A stretch of 64,000 nt of DNA, taken from positions 26,453,635-26,517,634 of the forward strand of contig OX637405.1 in assembly GCA_951799425.1 (NCBI GenBank). The letters run 5' to 3'. A program made the position numbers and the translations under genes. The notes below the pieces were generated by a model. It was not told the origin of the DNA. It saw only the letters and a list, made by a program, of their open reading frames with translations, and searched no databases. Positions 18,709-30,425 of this stretch are shown one piece after another (within the stretch, counting starts at the first letter, position 1; each line of letters opens with the position of its first letter). Origin of the DNA: Ilex aquifolium (taxonomy: Eukaryota > Streptophyta > Magnoliopsida > Aquifoliales > Aquifoliaceae).

Positions 18709-21700
18709 TTATGCATCGGTGCCTGGTTCGTTGATTTGTATTGATGTTCTTGATAAGTTTGCTTCCAGTTCATTTAATTCATCCATGTCCAGCTCATCAT
18801 CGTCGTCGTCAGGAAGAACTTCACTATCGTGGGCAGCTTCTGTCGAGGTACTTGGGCCGACTGTAGCAGAAATTGTTTTAACCTGATTGTCAGAAAATGA
18901 ATGATATAAGGGATGGTCAGACAATGCCAATATAAGTAATGCCAATGGCATTACAATGCACATAGAGAACAGGCCACGCAAAGATGATCATCATCCTAGA
19001 TTCAACTTAATGCAACATATAAATATGTCCAATGATTCCAAAATGTAGCCAAAAGCAATCATTTGGGGCCACAGTATGAGGCATCCATTCATTTGGAGCA
19101 AAATTATCACGAGGTCTTTAATATATTTAGTCATCAATAGGTGAATGGATTCGAAGAATACACAATAAGATAGATCCGACACTCCAAAAAATTAAAAGAA
19201 TGGAACTAGGAAACAAGCAGATGGAATATCTCTTAGCATTTACAGTTCTTACTCCCCATTTCCCACTCCTGTCCTAGTTCTAAAACTAATCAAGGAATTC
19301 CCAAGAATTTAGGGGTCTTCTGCATCCAGCTCCCAACTAGTAAGTGAGCCCTATACATTTCCCTTTGGGACCCGATAGGAGATACCACTCAAGCTAACAT
19401 CTGGCAGATATCTATGTATTTAGACTATAGCATATCTCTGCATCACATTGGAGTCATGACACTCACTGTGCCACAGAAGTTCATGGAGCCCTCAAGCATT
19501 GCCGAGAAAATACAACAAGGTGAAGGGAAATATTTACCTTCTGTTCGCCAACATCTGATTCTACTTCTCTTTGGTACTTGTCGTATGCCTCAGCATCATC
19601 CACAAACCAGCTAGCATCCGACAAGAACAGCTCACGGCCACTGGAATTGATGTGAAATGTAACAATTACTCATGACAGTTTACATTCACACATTCATGCA
19701 TGTAAAAGAAAGAGAAAAAAAATGCATGCTCAAACACACCAATGAAGAGACGGGAGCAGAAAAAAGTACCTCATACGGTCATTCTTAGCCCTCTCTGCCT
19801 GCTGTGCAGCCAAGCCAGCATCTCTTTCTTCCATCTTTTTCTTCTTCCATTGCATGAACAACTCAGGAGGAGTCATAGGAGTTGAAGCAGTCAACTTCGC
19901 ACGCTGAAAACAAAGCAAAAATCTCACTATAATTTTTTTTTTAATGAAAGCAATAATACATGCATGATGCATTTCTGATCAAAATACTCTTATGGTTGTG
20001 CAACTCCTCCAATCACCTGATTTTCAATCTCTTCCTCAATGGATATCTTTTCAGCCTCTTCCTCTATCAGAGCCTTCATCTGAGACTTCAAAACATATCC
20101 TGGAGGAAGTGCATGCCTGTAGTGGCACTCTTTACCCCCATTTGGACAGACCCAAAACCAACCATATTGCTTCTTCTCCACTGCTTCCAAAAAGTACTTA
20201 CATACCTACAGACACAAGAAGAACGGTAATATTTTGATCCAAAAGGCATACACAATTTCAGGCTAAATTACAACCCAATCAATGAACGATGCAACAAAAA
20301 ATCAGTGTCATCAAAATATAGCCCAGTCCAACTTTTGAAGGAGGATACAGGAACCTGGCCCACTTTACCAGAATCCATAGACATTTTTAGATTATTTGTA
20401 AGGTGTTCTGCTCACAATAGTGAAATAGGATTCATGTAGCCAATTTCAAAAATTTTGGGACAGGGCTTGTTGAGTCAAGTTGCAAGGTCTTCTGCATTTA
20501 TTCTTATTTGCAACCTCGCTCCACCTTGCCGCTCCCTCCAAGTGGTGAATATTGGTTTTTTAAACCTTAGTAGAGCATCAGTACCATTGCAACATCACCA
20601 GGTACATTGACGGTAGTTTCAAGCTAAAGCAGTCACGCTGCCATACGTCATAAAGTAATAAACATCTAGGATCCATACATAGTGGCCTGGAAGGCTACTA
20701 CTCAGTCAAATTAATCGACGCACATAAAAATTATTGGTTGAGGGGCAATATTTCCTCTTCTATTGGTAATAGATGGCACTATCATTTCCCCTCTAATTGA
20801 CCAAAGTATCTTCTCATGTTTACCTTCATCTTCTATTGGGATTCCAAATTGTTGTCCTGCCACATGTTTCTCACGCATTTGTTCATATTAATATATTTCG
20901 TGGTTTAAATTAGACAAATCAAGCAAATAGTTTGAAATTTTATCGAGTCTTTATCAATCTGGTTTAACCCGAACTCAATAAATTGATAACTTTCTAAATT
21001 TTATCAAGCTTAGCAAAATAATCACACAAGTCAACCTAGAAGGTGGCCTAACTGAGGGAGCACAAGCCGATTTCCAGTAGTTCGGCTCCTATTGCAGCAC
21101 TAAGCATATTTAATTTTTCGCAATGATGTTTTGCGCTTTTGCTTCTGCAATGGTAAGTATAATTTAATTATAGGTCAGTTCTCCACCAAAAGGGGGAAAG
21201 TTTAAATAAACAGATACTTGTGATATCAGTGCCACACATTCCACAAAGAAGAGAAAAGGATAAATGCATATGCCATTTCATGATCAAATGACAATTTTTA
21301 ATCAAAGATTTTATATTTCCTTGACATTTCTCTATATCTCTCACTGATATGCATAAAATTTTCCAAAGGTAGCATGTGCCCCACCCATGCTTATATATTT
21401 CTTCTTCAAGTTTCTCAATGCAACCAAACAAGGCAAGATGAAATTCATGTACACGGCTAATATAACACTTGTGTATTTGTTATCGAAAAGCCAATTTGAT
21501 TTCTTTTTCAATAAACAGTAACAAAACCAACTATTGAGAGCTAAATAAGATGACGAAACTGACAAAATGACTCACGATATCAGTTGGTTTATTTTTTTGA
21601 TACTCGTTGCTCTTCGACTCCACAATTTTCTCCAAAGTCTCTTGATCCCAATCCTCCATCGTTTCATTTTCTGTTTATACAAAAAACAAGAAATGAAACA

Positions 21701-22509
21701 AACGAACACAAATTACAATCACAATCCAACACAACTGATCAGAAATACCAAAATTACCACAAAAACACAAACGATTCCTCAAGAACTATTATTTTATACA
21801 ATCACCTGTATCGCGCTTATCGCTATAGATATCAATCTTCTCTCCTTTCCTTTGAACATTCAAATCATGTGAAAACTTGCACTTAAAACCCTTAGCACAC
21901 TGCCCCACTTTATAGAATTCGCATACTATTGATTTCGGATCAACACCTAAAAACACAGAAACACCAAATTTGCTGAAAAAAACATTAACCCACAGTTCTT
22001 ATGTCCACATCTATATAAAAATCAACTCTTGATAACGCATAATATTGTTTTGTTAGTGCGATCGTAAGAAAATCAAGCATTAATTATACCAGAGTGAAAA
22101 CAGTATAAAAAAAAATAATCCAAAATTACCAACTGGGACTTTGGGCTGACTGACGGCGACCTTGAACAAATCGTTCAGCTCCTTCTCTTTAGCTTTCTCT
22201 TCCTCTTTCTTCTTCTGTTCATTTGAATTGCTATGAAATTAAAAAATTATTTGATCGAAGCAATACAAATACATATACCTTCACATAAATATATGCGATG
22301 AATCGATCAGTGCTACATAAATAAACATGGTGAGGGACCTTTTGAGAGATTTTGGAGGAGTCAGGCTTGGGCTGAACGGATTGCTTGAGGGTCTGAACAT
22401 ATTTCTGGACATTTTTGGACTTGTTCTTATTCTTGAGACCGAATGTCTTGTCTTCGACGATCTTCTGCTTCTTCGCTAAATCGGCTTTTGATTGCTGCTT
22501 CGGAGGCAT
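18709..22509 (-). CDS. CCCH zinc-finger DRG-family-regulatory protein (ZC3H15/TMA46 type)
   Basis: Eight exons in closed phase: 22339-22509, 22130-22214, 21806-21946, 21576-21670, 20017-20205, 19770-19903, 19538-19640, 18709-18882; 363 aa. The N-terminus [16 protein letters not shown] is typical of the family. Zinc finger 1 is C94-x7-C102-x5-C108-x3-H112; finger 2 is C166-x17-C184-x6-C191-x3-H195 in the [20 protein letters not shown] block. The DFRP region follows ([20 protein letters not shown], then KNDRMSGRELFL), and the end is an acidic tail with D5 and LDMDEL. Animal and yeast relatives bind and stabilise the DRG1/RBG1 GTPase on translating ribosomes, so a cytosolic translation role is expected. 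Intron 1 has a weak donor (AAG|GTCCCT), but both flanking exons fit the family without gaps. Plant genes of this family are named C3H11/C3H21-like. Confidence 0.93.
20206..21575. other. Intron 4 of the zinc-finger gene, no insertion recognised
   Basis: A 1.37-kb intron between exons 4 and 5. I see no TIR, LTR or SINE with defensible boundaries. The short ORFs inside are not conserved families. Confidence 0.5.
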
Positions 22510-23465
22510 CGCTGATTGTCATCCAATCCAAATGTTTTTTCGGTGATTAGCTTGATTTGTTTTTGTAATAATTTAGCAGATGATTAGGGCAGCTTTGATC
22601 GACTGTCTTCGATGATACTTTCAAGTGTTTGAGTTGGATTGTGAATTGTGACCAACCGTTCCGACGTAGGGAGCGTCAGAGATGGACGTCTGTTTAAGAA
22701 GCTTTTGGACTAGTTCGGTTTCGAGAAGATACGTGGATACTGGATAGTGAAGATTACTAATTGGCCCTTGCTTTTGCATACAAAATACAAACGTGATTCA
22801 TTCGTTTACGTAATCTTCCTCCTACTCTGTGGAAATATTGGGTGTAACGATTATAAAGAAATAATAAATGAATATCACATAATTATTTAATTATGTCATA
22901 TAGTAATTATTTATGTGGGCTCTACTTATTAATGAACTGTTATACCCAATGTTTTTTCTTATTCTTGAGTCTTAAAGGTAAATTATTTAATGTAATAGTC
23001 ACGCTATATAACTTGTATTGTATAGTATCACTATTTAATAAAAATAAAATAAATAATTTCCACACAATTGAGTAGTTTTCATCTCCATGTAACATAATAA
23101 GTGCCTCATATATAATCACTTTACCATTTTATTCTCGTTTATTAGATAGTGACATTAAGTAACAATGATTATTTCCCCCCCCCCCTAATTTTTGATATAT
23201 GACTATTTTTTTTAAGAATAATAATATTTTAATTTTTTTGAGAAGTAATTTAGCCTATTTTAAAAAAATAGGCACACGGGAGCTCAAGCCGAACTAGCTC
23301 ATATCAATTTATTTAATATTACAAGGAACAAGTTGAATTCTCAACTTATAAAATTATAACAACAATGACAATTGATTTTGAAGGGGTCAATAAATTTTGA
23401 TCATTATCTAACAATTAAACTTGGGCACGTGGCAAACTGCACGTGCTTAAAAAAATTATTTGGAA
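22510..23465. other. Upstream spacer of the zinc-finger gene
   Basis: 5' leader and promoter region of the minus-strand gene, then AT-rich DNA with a C13 run near 23176. No gene is seen. Confidence 0.4.
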
Positions 23466-24059
23466 TGATTCTACTACGACCGAGCAAGTAGCTAGGCTAT
23501 TTGGACCGAGCTAAAGTTGGTCTGACCGAGCAGATAGCTAGGCTATCCCAACCGAGTTAAAATTGGTCCGACCTAGCAGAGGATAAAATTCGACCGAGCA
23601 GACAGCTAGGTTGTCTCAGCCGAGCAGAGGATAAAATCCGACCAAGCAGATAACTAGGCTATCTTGAAAAGTCAAAGACGGTGTTAGGCGATCAATGAGG
23701 AAATTGCCTAAATCATAGGAACACATAATTAACATGTAACCTAAATCAACTAATGAGAAAGGAAACCTTACAAAGGTTAAACACAAATTAAGGAATGACT
23801 GATTGAAATTGAGGTGTGCCACCATATTCCAACGAGAACGACAATCCCGAATAATTGGGGACAAACTCCATATAAATACCTTTAAAGTTTAAGTCTAAGG
23901 TACGCACACTTTCTCTAACAAATTGAATACACTCGCTCGTGTCATTACTGACTTAAGCATCGGAGTACCTCCGATCGATATCCTACCGGTCTATGGCAGT
24001 TTGTTCGTTTTTGTAACAAATCTCTTTATTTTGACAAGTGTGGATCTTCCCCCCTACAG
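23466..24059 (+). mobile_element. LTR-like fragment (probable gypsy solo LTR)
   Basis: The block has irregular tandem units (GACCGAGCA...AGCTAGGCTAT) at 23482-23660, then a TATA-like CCATATAAATACC near 23869. The motif ACTGACTTAAGCATCGGAG follows at about 23947, which I recall from LTRs of plant gypsy elements. It ends CCCCCCTACA. No PBS or PPT and no clear TSD were found, so the limits are approximate and the solo-LTR call is inference. Confidence 0.5.
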
Positions 24060-24437
24060 ATTTAATTCCCATATATTTTGATCCAATGGTTTCATTCAAA
24101 CATTTTTTTTTCTGCTAAAAAACTTCATCATTTCTATACGGCCCTCCAATGTCAAACCACTCAACCAACGCACTCCTCAATACCGGACAATTCTTCTAAT
24201 CCATACATATCTTTCTTTTCTCTCTTCACATCTCTTTCTTATTTTCTCTTTGTTCACTTTAATTTTAATTTACATTATTAAATAAAAATATAAATAAAAA
24301 TAAATTATTATTCAAAATATAAATGTTACATAATCAATGTTCAATTTTTGGTATTACAGAATGTATTTAGATATAAGATTATTACTAGTGTTACAATATG
24401 AAACCAATGACCTAGTTGAAAGTCTAATATAAAAAAT
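24060..24437. other. Spacer before the nested retrotransposon
   Basis: An AT-rich stretch ending at the 11-bp duplication of the outer retrotransposon. A 67-codon ORF at 24078-24281 has no recognisable domain. Confidence 0.4.
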
Positions 24438-24448
24438 ATAATAATTGA
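24438..24448. repeat. 11-bp target-site duplication, left copy
   Basis: ATAATAATTGA directly abuts the left LTR. The identical 11 bases directly abut the right LTR at 49748-49758. This ties the two LTRs to one insertion across 25.3 kb. Confidence 0.8.
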
Positions 24449-25053
24449 TGGTGTGTTCTACGCGGCTGAGCAGAGGTGAACGATTTGGGAATCTTGTTAA
24501 GGACGCTGATGGGGTTTACTGAGATATCCAGTTAGAGCTTTTGGGCTCTTGGGATTTGAATAGTGGATTCTGGAGTTAATTAGCAACGAACAAAGACCAG
24601 TAGACAGAGATCACCAACTCGGAAGCTTGGCTAGTCCACTCTAATATAATCTCTTACTCTTGGGAGAGTTTTCTATTAATTGCGGGGGAGAAGGTTACTG
24701 AATTACACAAAGTTAATGGCACGGATGCTTGATTGATTACAATGCGAGGGATTTGATCCCTACTTATAGTATATAGTTGTCTTGCGTGATATTTGAGATC
24801 CTCCCGTAACCAATGCGATCCTTGCATGATCAACGTGATTCCCTTGGGGCTGTTACAACCCATGTGCCAGAATATTTGGCCGTTAGGGGTTATATTCCAT
24901 AGGCGTGATGTGACTTTATGGAAGGTGCGAGTTGTCTCTGTCATCGTGTGCACGAGGGTTACGTCAGTGATTATTTTCGACATGCGCACCCTGAGCTAAT
25001 GATCATGAGCTGAGAGGTCCGAGCTTAACCTTAACTAATTTTTGGTATCATCA
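24449..25053 (-). repeat. 3' LTR of the outer Tat-type element, 605 bp
   Basis: On the minus strand it runs TGATGATACC...ACACACCA. It is shorter than the other LTR by about 60 bp, mainly by internal deletions. A purine-rich AGGGACAAGGTGGCAAC abuts its inner side (25054-25070) as the polypurine tract. Confidence 0.9.
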
Positions 25054-25808
25054 GTTGCCACCTTGTCCCTAGCAACGAAAGCCTTGCCTGACATGGATTG
25101 GGAATGACCTGCGCTATTGTAGACAAGCTCAACTTAGTTTGTACTTAGGAGGCACACGATGGGATGTTTTCCAAGATTTTCAGCATTGCACGTGTGTGAG
25201 GATTCATTCTTGCCTTGTTTGTTGCACACGTTCAATGTCTTTGCGCCACGCGCCCAATCGTACGCGTGCCTTAATTGCCTTTGCAAGAAAAACCGCCAAA
25301 AAGACCCCAATGTTCTAACCTTTTCCATTATTTCAAATTTCTTGGCACTTTTATCCAGAAGCACCATTTTTTCTCTGTCCCTTGCGATTTTGTCTTCTTC
25401 TTCTCCTTTCTTGCTGTCCAGGCTAATTCAGTGAGAGCTCAAATCGTTCAGAGGTCTTCTGAAGCTTGCTCTATTCTTCATTGGTGCTCCCTTGGGTTCT
25501 CAATCGTTGATCATCTTCAATTTCTAGGTACATCTTCTGTCTTGCCCCTTTCTTTGTTTCTCTCTCTATGGGTTTCTTGTTCAATCCTAGATCCTATGAA
25601 TCCGAGGTGGTTATTTCACTTTTGGACCTTTCGCTTCTGTTACTTTAGGAGTCTGGTCGTTCCTAATCCTCTCTTCCCCTTTTCTTTGATCCTTACGCCA
25701 CAACTAGGGTCTTTCTCTTTGGTTGTTGGAGTCTTGATTCTCGAGGACTGTTTCTCAAATGTCCATTCTCTTTACGTCTCTTTTGGCTACTTTTTCCCTT
25801 ATGCCCTC

Positions 25809-28349
25809 ATGTCTAATTCTTTTGAGGCCACGGGAACTTCTGTCACCCTTGCAATGGCTGATAGGTCTCCCGAGGTCGAGGTCCGATCCCGTTGTAGTAG
25901 ATGGACTAGAGGAAGACCCCGACGAACTCGGTGATCTCAGAGATGTGGGAGATAAGATAGACAACTTTCTCAGGGTTGACGTAATCGACACCCAAGTTGC
26001 TGGGGTTGGGGCTGTCTTGCTTCTTCCAAGCTCAGCTACAAGGCCCAAAATTCTCAAAAGAGACGATCTAGGAAGAACATAGTTGGGACCTGGGGTTCGG
26101 TTAAGGATGCTGAAGTTAATCCGAGTGCCTCAGATATCTCAGGACCCAATAAAGTCATCCATCTTTTTCTTGGTGCATTTTCTACTAAATTTAGCTTCCC
26201 TAGGGATGTGCGTGTTTGTTGTCCCAACGTGGACAACCGATATGACACCGTGTTCCCTGAGAATACTTGTTTATTCTTTGTTGCCTTTGAGAATGGTCTC
26301 AGGTTTTCCATGCACCCCTTTCTGAAGTCCATTCTCCAACATTTCAATGTTTGCCCAACTCAACTTTCTCCCAAATTTTGGCGTATTTTAGTGGGCCTTA
26401 TGGTCTTCTTCAAGAAAAATGGTTTGGTCGGTTTTCCCTTGGTTTCTTTGCTCATTCATTTCTTCAACATCAAGTTCTCTCCTATTGACGACTTTCTTTA
26501 TATTTTAAAATGGGTGAAGACCCAACATTTAATCACCAACCTTTTGAGCTCCCATAAAGGTTGAAAAAACAACTTCTTCTTTGTGTCTGGCAAGGAGTGG
26601 GAGTTCAATCTGAGGGATGCCTCTAACACGCTTCTAGTACCTCAGGCTTGGCCAGGCCCAGATAATTTGGGTGAGTCCGTGCTGAGGTGCTTTAGTTGAT
26701 CTTCTCCTTATTTTATTTCCTCTTTTTTCTTTAATTTATGATGTTTTCTTTATTGTTTCAGGCATTCATCCCGAGCTTGATGCCGACGAGAAGCTCCTCC
26801 TTAGGGACCTCAAGGAGTGTCATCCTGAGAAGTACACCGAGATTCTTACGTCCTTAATCCTTGCCAGATACGACTTAGGACCTCCGGAGGTGAGAGATGA
26901 AGCTATTGTACCTCTGTCTACTCTTGGTAGAGAAGACTTTATTGGTAAGCCCTAGCCTCATATCTTGGTTTTTTCTTTACTTCATAGAATCCTTAGTTGA
27001 CCTTCAAGCTACCCCTTTTCTTTTCAGATCTTGATGCTATGGCCCCTGATGTTGATGCCATGAGGGGTAAGCTGGCCAAAATGAGGGAAGACATTCAAGC
27101 ATCCAAAGCCGCTGGGAAGAGGAAAACTGAGGTCAGTTTGGGTGACGACCTGAAACATCTTCAGAAGGTTACTAAGAAGGATTCTCCCAAGAAGGCTCCT
27201 CCTACCCCCAAGCCCCCTATAGAGGTTCAGAAGGTTGCTTCCCCTTAAAAAATCTTCTACAGAGGTCGCCAAGACCTCCCCCACGTCGAAGGACGTGGTC
27301 GAGGCTTCAGATGCGATAGCTCCATCTCTTTAGGATCTTCCCCCGTTGAAGTCTACAGAAGGGGTGCCGTCGAAATCACTTATGGGCACACCATGGAGTT
27401 CTTCGACTAAGATGGCCAAAGATGGATGTTTTCTTCTTGGGGACGTGAACCTGGCTGCCAGTGTCGTCCTATATGTCATCCCTGAGGCTGACCTTCAAGA
27501 GGCCTCCTTGATGCTCCTCTCCACCTCAGTTACCCTACCTTGTTTGGGTTAACCTTGGCGAGTCCCTGATTTTTACCTTTAATCAGAGTTCATTTGTTGA
27601 ATCCCAACTTTACTTGTTGACCCCTAAGTTGACTTTATTTTCCTTTTTCTTTTTCTTCGCTGAGCTGTCCTTTGAGAATGATGACCTCAAGGCTCAAGTG
27701 AAGGACTTGAACTCATCCAATAAGAGACTTGAGACGGAGTTCAAGCTTAAGGCAGATGAGGTCAAACTTAAGACAAAAAAAGTCTTATTCAAGCTCGAAA
27801 GGACGTGATGACGGCATGGGACACGACCAAGGCAGTGAAGGATGATCTGAAAGAGTTGAGCTACATCAATGTTGTCTGTCTTAAGGAGATTGACGCACAG
27901 TGGTCTAAGTTGGCTGAGAGGGATGCCACCATAGTGGAGCTGAAGGATGAGTGCGCCATTGCCTAGGCTAAGGGTTACTTTGCCTTTCAGACACAAGCCA
28001 TGAAGAAGTACCTCGAGCTGGATTTTAACTTCGAGCATCCCCATGGGGAGTAAGAAGAAGAATCCTCTACTGAGGAGGAAGTTGAGAAAGAGTCTGTAAC
28101 TATGGTTGAGGTGGAGACTTTTGAGCCTACTTTGCCAACAGATGCTTCTGATGTGGTCCCAATGGCTACTTCTGATGAGGTAGAGACTTCTGCCCCCACT
28201 CTGCCTGAAGACCGATAAGATCCACGTGCTTCCTTGCTTGAGGGACAATCAAACTAGCTCCTGCTTTGCCAGAAGATAAGGCAAACGTTGCTGACTCCGA
28301 GCTGCCAAGAGGTGTTGAAGAGGCCATTACTCCTGCAGCAGATGCTTAG
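25809..28349 (+). pseudogene. Antisense intron-containing ORF of the Tat element ('putative gypsy type transposon' domain)
   Basis: This plus-strand gene lies antisense between integrase and the 3' LTR. Exon 1 carries the domain core (FFVAFENGLRFSMHPF, then SPKFWRILVGLMVFF), which I recognise as the plant 'putative gypsy type transposon' family (PF04195). Two GT-AG introns can be placed at 26671-26761 and 26945-27027, both with phase kept across the joins, and a third near 27550-27664. Later exons encode a Lys/Pro-rich stretch (27190-27240), a coiled-coil-like segment (27665-27960) and an acidic Glu-rich tail ending at TAG 28347-28349. It is broken by a frame change near 25930-26050, one at about 27245, and stops including a TAG at 27966 that looks like CAG. 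The function of this family is unknown. Confidence 0.72.
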
Positions 28350-28655
28350 CCTTTCTATCTTTTTTTTTTTTTGAGTTCTTGTAACTTTCGAATTTTTAGC
28401 TCTGTAACTTCCTTCTGGTTTTGAATAATAATTGATTTTGAAAAATTCTGTCTTAGTAGCCTTTCCTAACTTGTAATTTTTTCTTTCGCCATGCTTGATG
28501 TGTGGAGATATGTCTCCTTCCTTGCTCCCTACTTCAAGAAATATCTTTGGTCTTCTGGAAGCAGTTTATTTCAGAACTTCTATTTGTGTGTCCAAGTTTG
28601 AGGTCTGTGTGTCCCCATAGACTTGGACTTATAGAACATTCCTAAGCTTGCAGAA
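28350..28655. other. 3' flank of the antisense ORF
   Basis: A T-rich stretch, then TGAATAATAATTG near 28422 that could serve as poly(A) signal for the antisense gene. No ORF. Confidence 0.35.
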
Positions 28656-29095
28656 CTCTGTTTATGAGCTGAAGGGTCTTCATTTGTTTATAAGTTGAAG
28701 AACTCATCTTATGTTTATGAGTTGAAGAGCACAATGTTTATTTATGAGTTGAGAAACTCATCTTTAGTTTATGAGCTGAAGAGTTCATCGTTTATTTATG
28801 AGTAGAGGAACTCATTTTTAGTTTATGAGCTGAAGAGCTCATCGTTTATTTATGAGTTGAGGAGCTCATCTTTAGTCCATGAGCTGAAGAGCTAATCGTT
28901 TGTTTATTTGTTGAAGAACTCATATTTATTTTATGAGGTGAAAAGTTCATCGTTTGTTTATGAGTTGAAGAACTCATCTTTAGTCTATGAGCTGAAGAGC
29001 TCATCGTTTGTTTATGAGTTGAAAAACTCATCTTGTATTTATGAGCTGAGCTCATCGTTTGTTTGTGAGTTGAAAAACTCATCTTATATTTAACA
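28656..29095. repeat. Tandem array of short palindromes between pol and the antisense ORF
   Basis: At least fourteen units of about 27-29 bp, each containing GAGTTGAAGAACTC or GAGCTGAAGAGCTC, i.e. five-base stems around a short loop. Units alternate in type with spacers such as ATCTTTAGTTTAT and ATCGTTTGTTTAT. The array lies in the tail-to-tail gap between the end of pol (minus) and the end of the antisense ORF (plus). Tandem repeats in this part of the element are known in Tat/Ogre retrotransposons. Confidence 0.85.
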
Positions 29096-29200
29096 ACTCA
29101 ACGCATTGTCTAAAGGAATGATCTGAATCATTCATTTATTGCTGAAGATTTTTACAAAAGGATCCATCCTCTTCTTCTTTTGCTTTCTAGCTCAGCTCTC

Positions 29201-30425
29201 TTATTGGTAAAATCTCTTCAAGTAATTTGTGTTCCATGAGTGAGGTAGGAATTTTCCTTCTCCAGTTTCCAACTCGTAGTTTCCAGGTCTGACTACCCTT
29301 GTGACTACGTACGGGCCTTCCCAGTTGGGTCCCAGCTTCCCATGTGTAGGGTCCTTCCTAGCCAAGAGGTGCTTCTTTAGAACAAGATCTCCTACTTTGA
29401 AACTTCTTTGCTTAACCCTCCTATTATAGTACCGTGTTGTCTTCCTCTGATAATCTGCAATGTGCTACAAAGCACTATTCCTTTTCGCATCTAACAGGTC
29501 GAGATTAATGAGCAATGGTCTATCATTTTGTTCTAGATCTATGAGCTCTATCCTTGGAAACAGAGCGCCTATTTTGACAAGAACCATTACCTCTGTGCCA
29601 TAGGTAAGATCAAAAGGTGTCTCGTTCATGGCTATTCTAGTAGTGGTTCTATAGGCCCATAGTATCTCCGGTAAATGCTCCACCCATTGGCTCTTTGAAG
29701 CTTCGAATCTGGTTTTTAAAGCCACTTTAATAGTACAAATGGTGACTTTTGCTTGCCCATTGGACTATAGATGGGCTGGTGCGGAGAAATAGTTCTTTAT
29801 ACTGAGCTTGGTGCAAAACCCTTTGAACGTCGAATTATCGAATTGCCTCTCATTGTCTAAGACAAGGGCTCTCGGAATCCTAAACCTACAAATTATAGAT
29901 TTTCAAACAAAGGTTCGAATTTATTGCTCTATGAACCTCACAAGGGGCTCCACCTCGCCCCATTTAGTAAAATAATTGACCCTAATTATAGAAAACTTGT
30001 ATTTCCCCATGCTTATTGGGAGAGGTCCAAGTATATCTAACCCCCATTGTTGGAAGGGCCAAGGGCTTAACACCGAGGTGAGCAGCTCTGACAGACAGTG
30101 CGAGATGTTCATGGAGTTGACAAACCTTGCATTTATTGACCAGCTCCCTTGTGTCCTTGACCATTGTAGGCCAGAAATACCCCTGCCTCAGTGCCTTATA
30201 GGCTAAGGTTCGAGCTCCGATGTGGTTTCCACAAATGCCCTCATGAATTTTCCTTAGATGTAGTTCGCTTCGTCTCATTCGACGCACCTTAGGAAAGGCG
30301 AGTAAAAGCCTCTCTTGTACAAATTCCCCAAATGAGGGTGAATCTAGATGACCTAATTCTTAGCTTCACTACTTCTTTAGAATCTGCAGGTAGAATTCCG
30401 TTTTGTAAATAAGCTAGGATTGGGT
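29201..30425 (-). pseudogene. Tat-type integrase, inactivated
   Basis: The order is the HHCC zinc module (HEGICGNH and CKVC near 30130-30240), the catalytic core starting QWGLDILGP, then LDNERQFDN for the second Asp, then NGQ followed by AK where the catalytic Glu is expected. The C-terminal module GKLGPNWEGPYVV ends at TAA 29201-29203. The catalytic Glu codon is AAA (29747-29749), a GAA-to-AAA change. The codon expected for Gln just upstream is TAG, and Pro is Leu. The 5' part of pol is 14 kb away because the Athila element has split the gene. Confidence 0.88.

Noticed and set aside
24078-24281. 67-codon ORF before the Tat element
   Set aside because: AT/TC-rich chance ORF without homology.
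25275-25808. Upstream extension of the plus-strand ORF to Met at 25275
   Set aside because: This stretch is T/C-rich leader-like and matches no domain; the Met at 25809 resembles a more likely start for the antisense gene.
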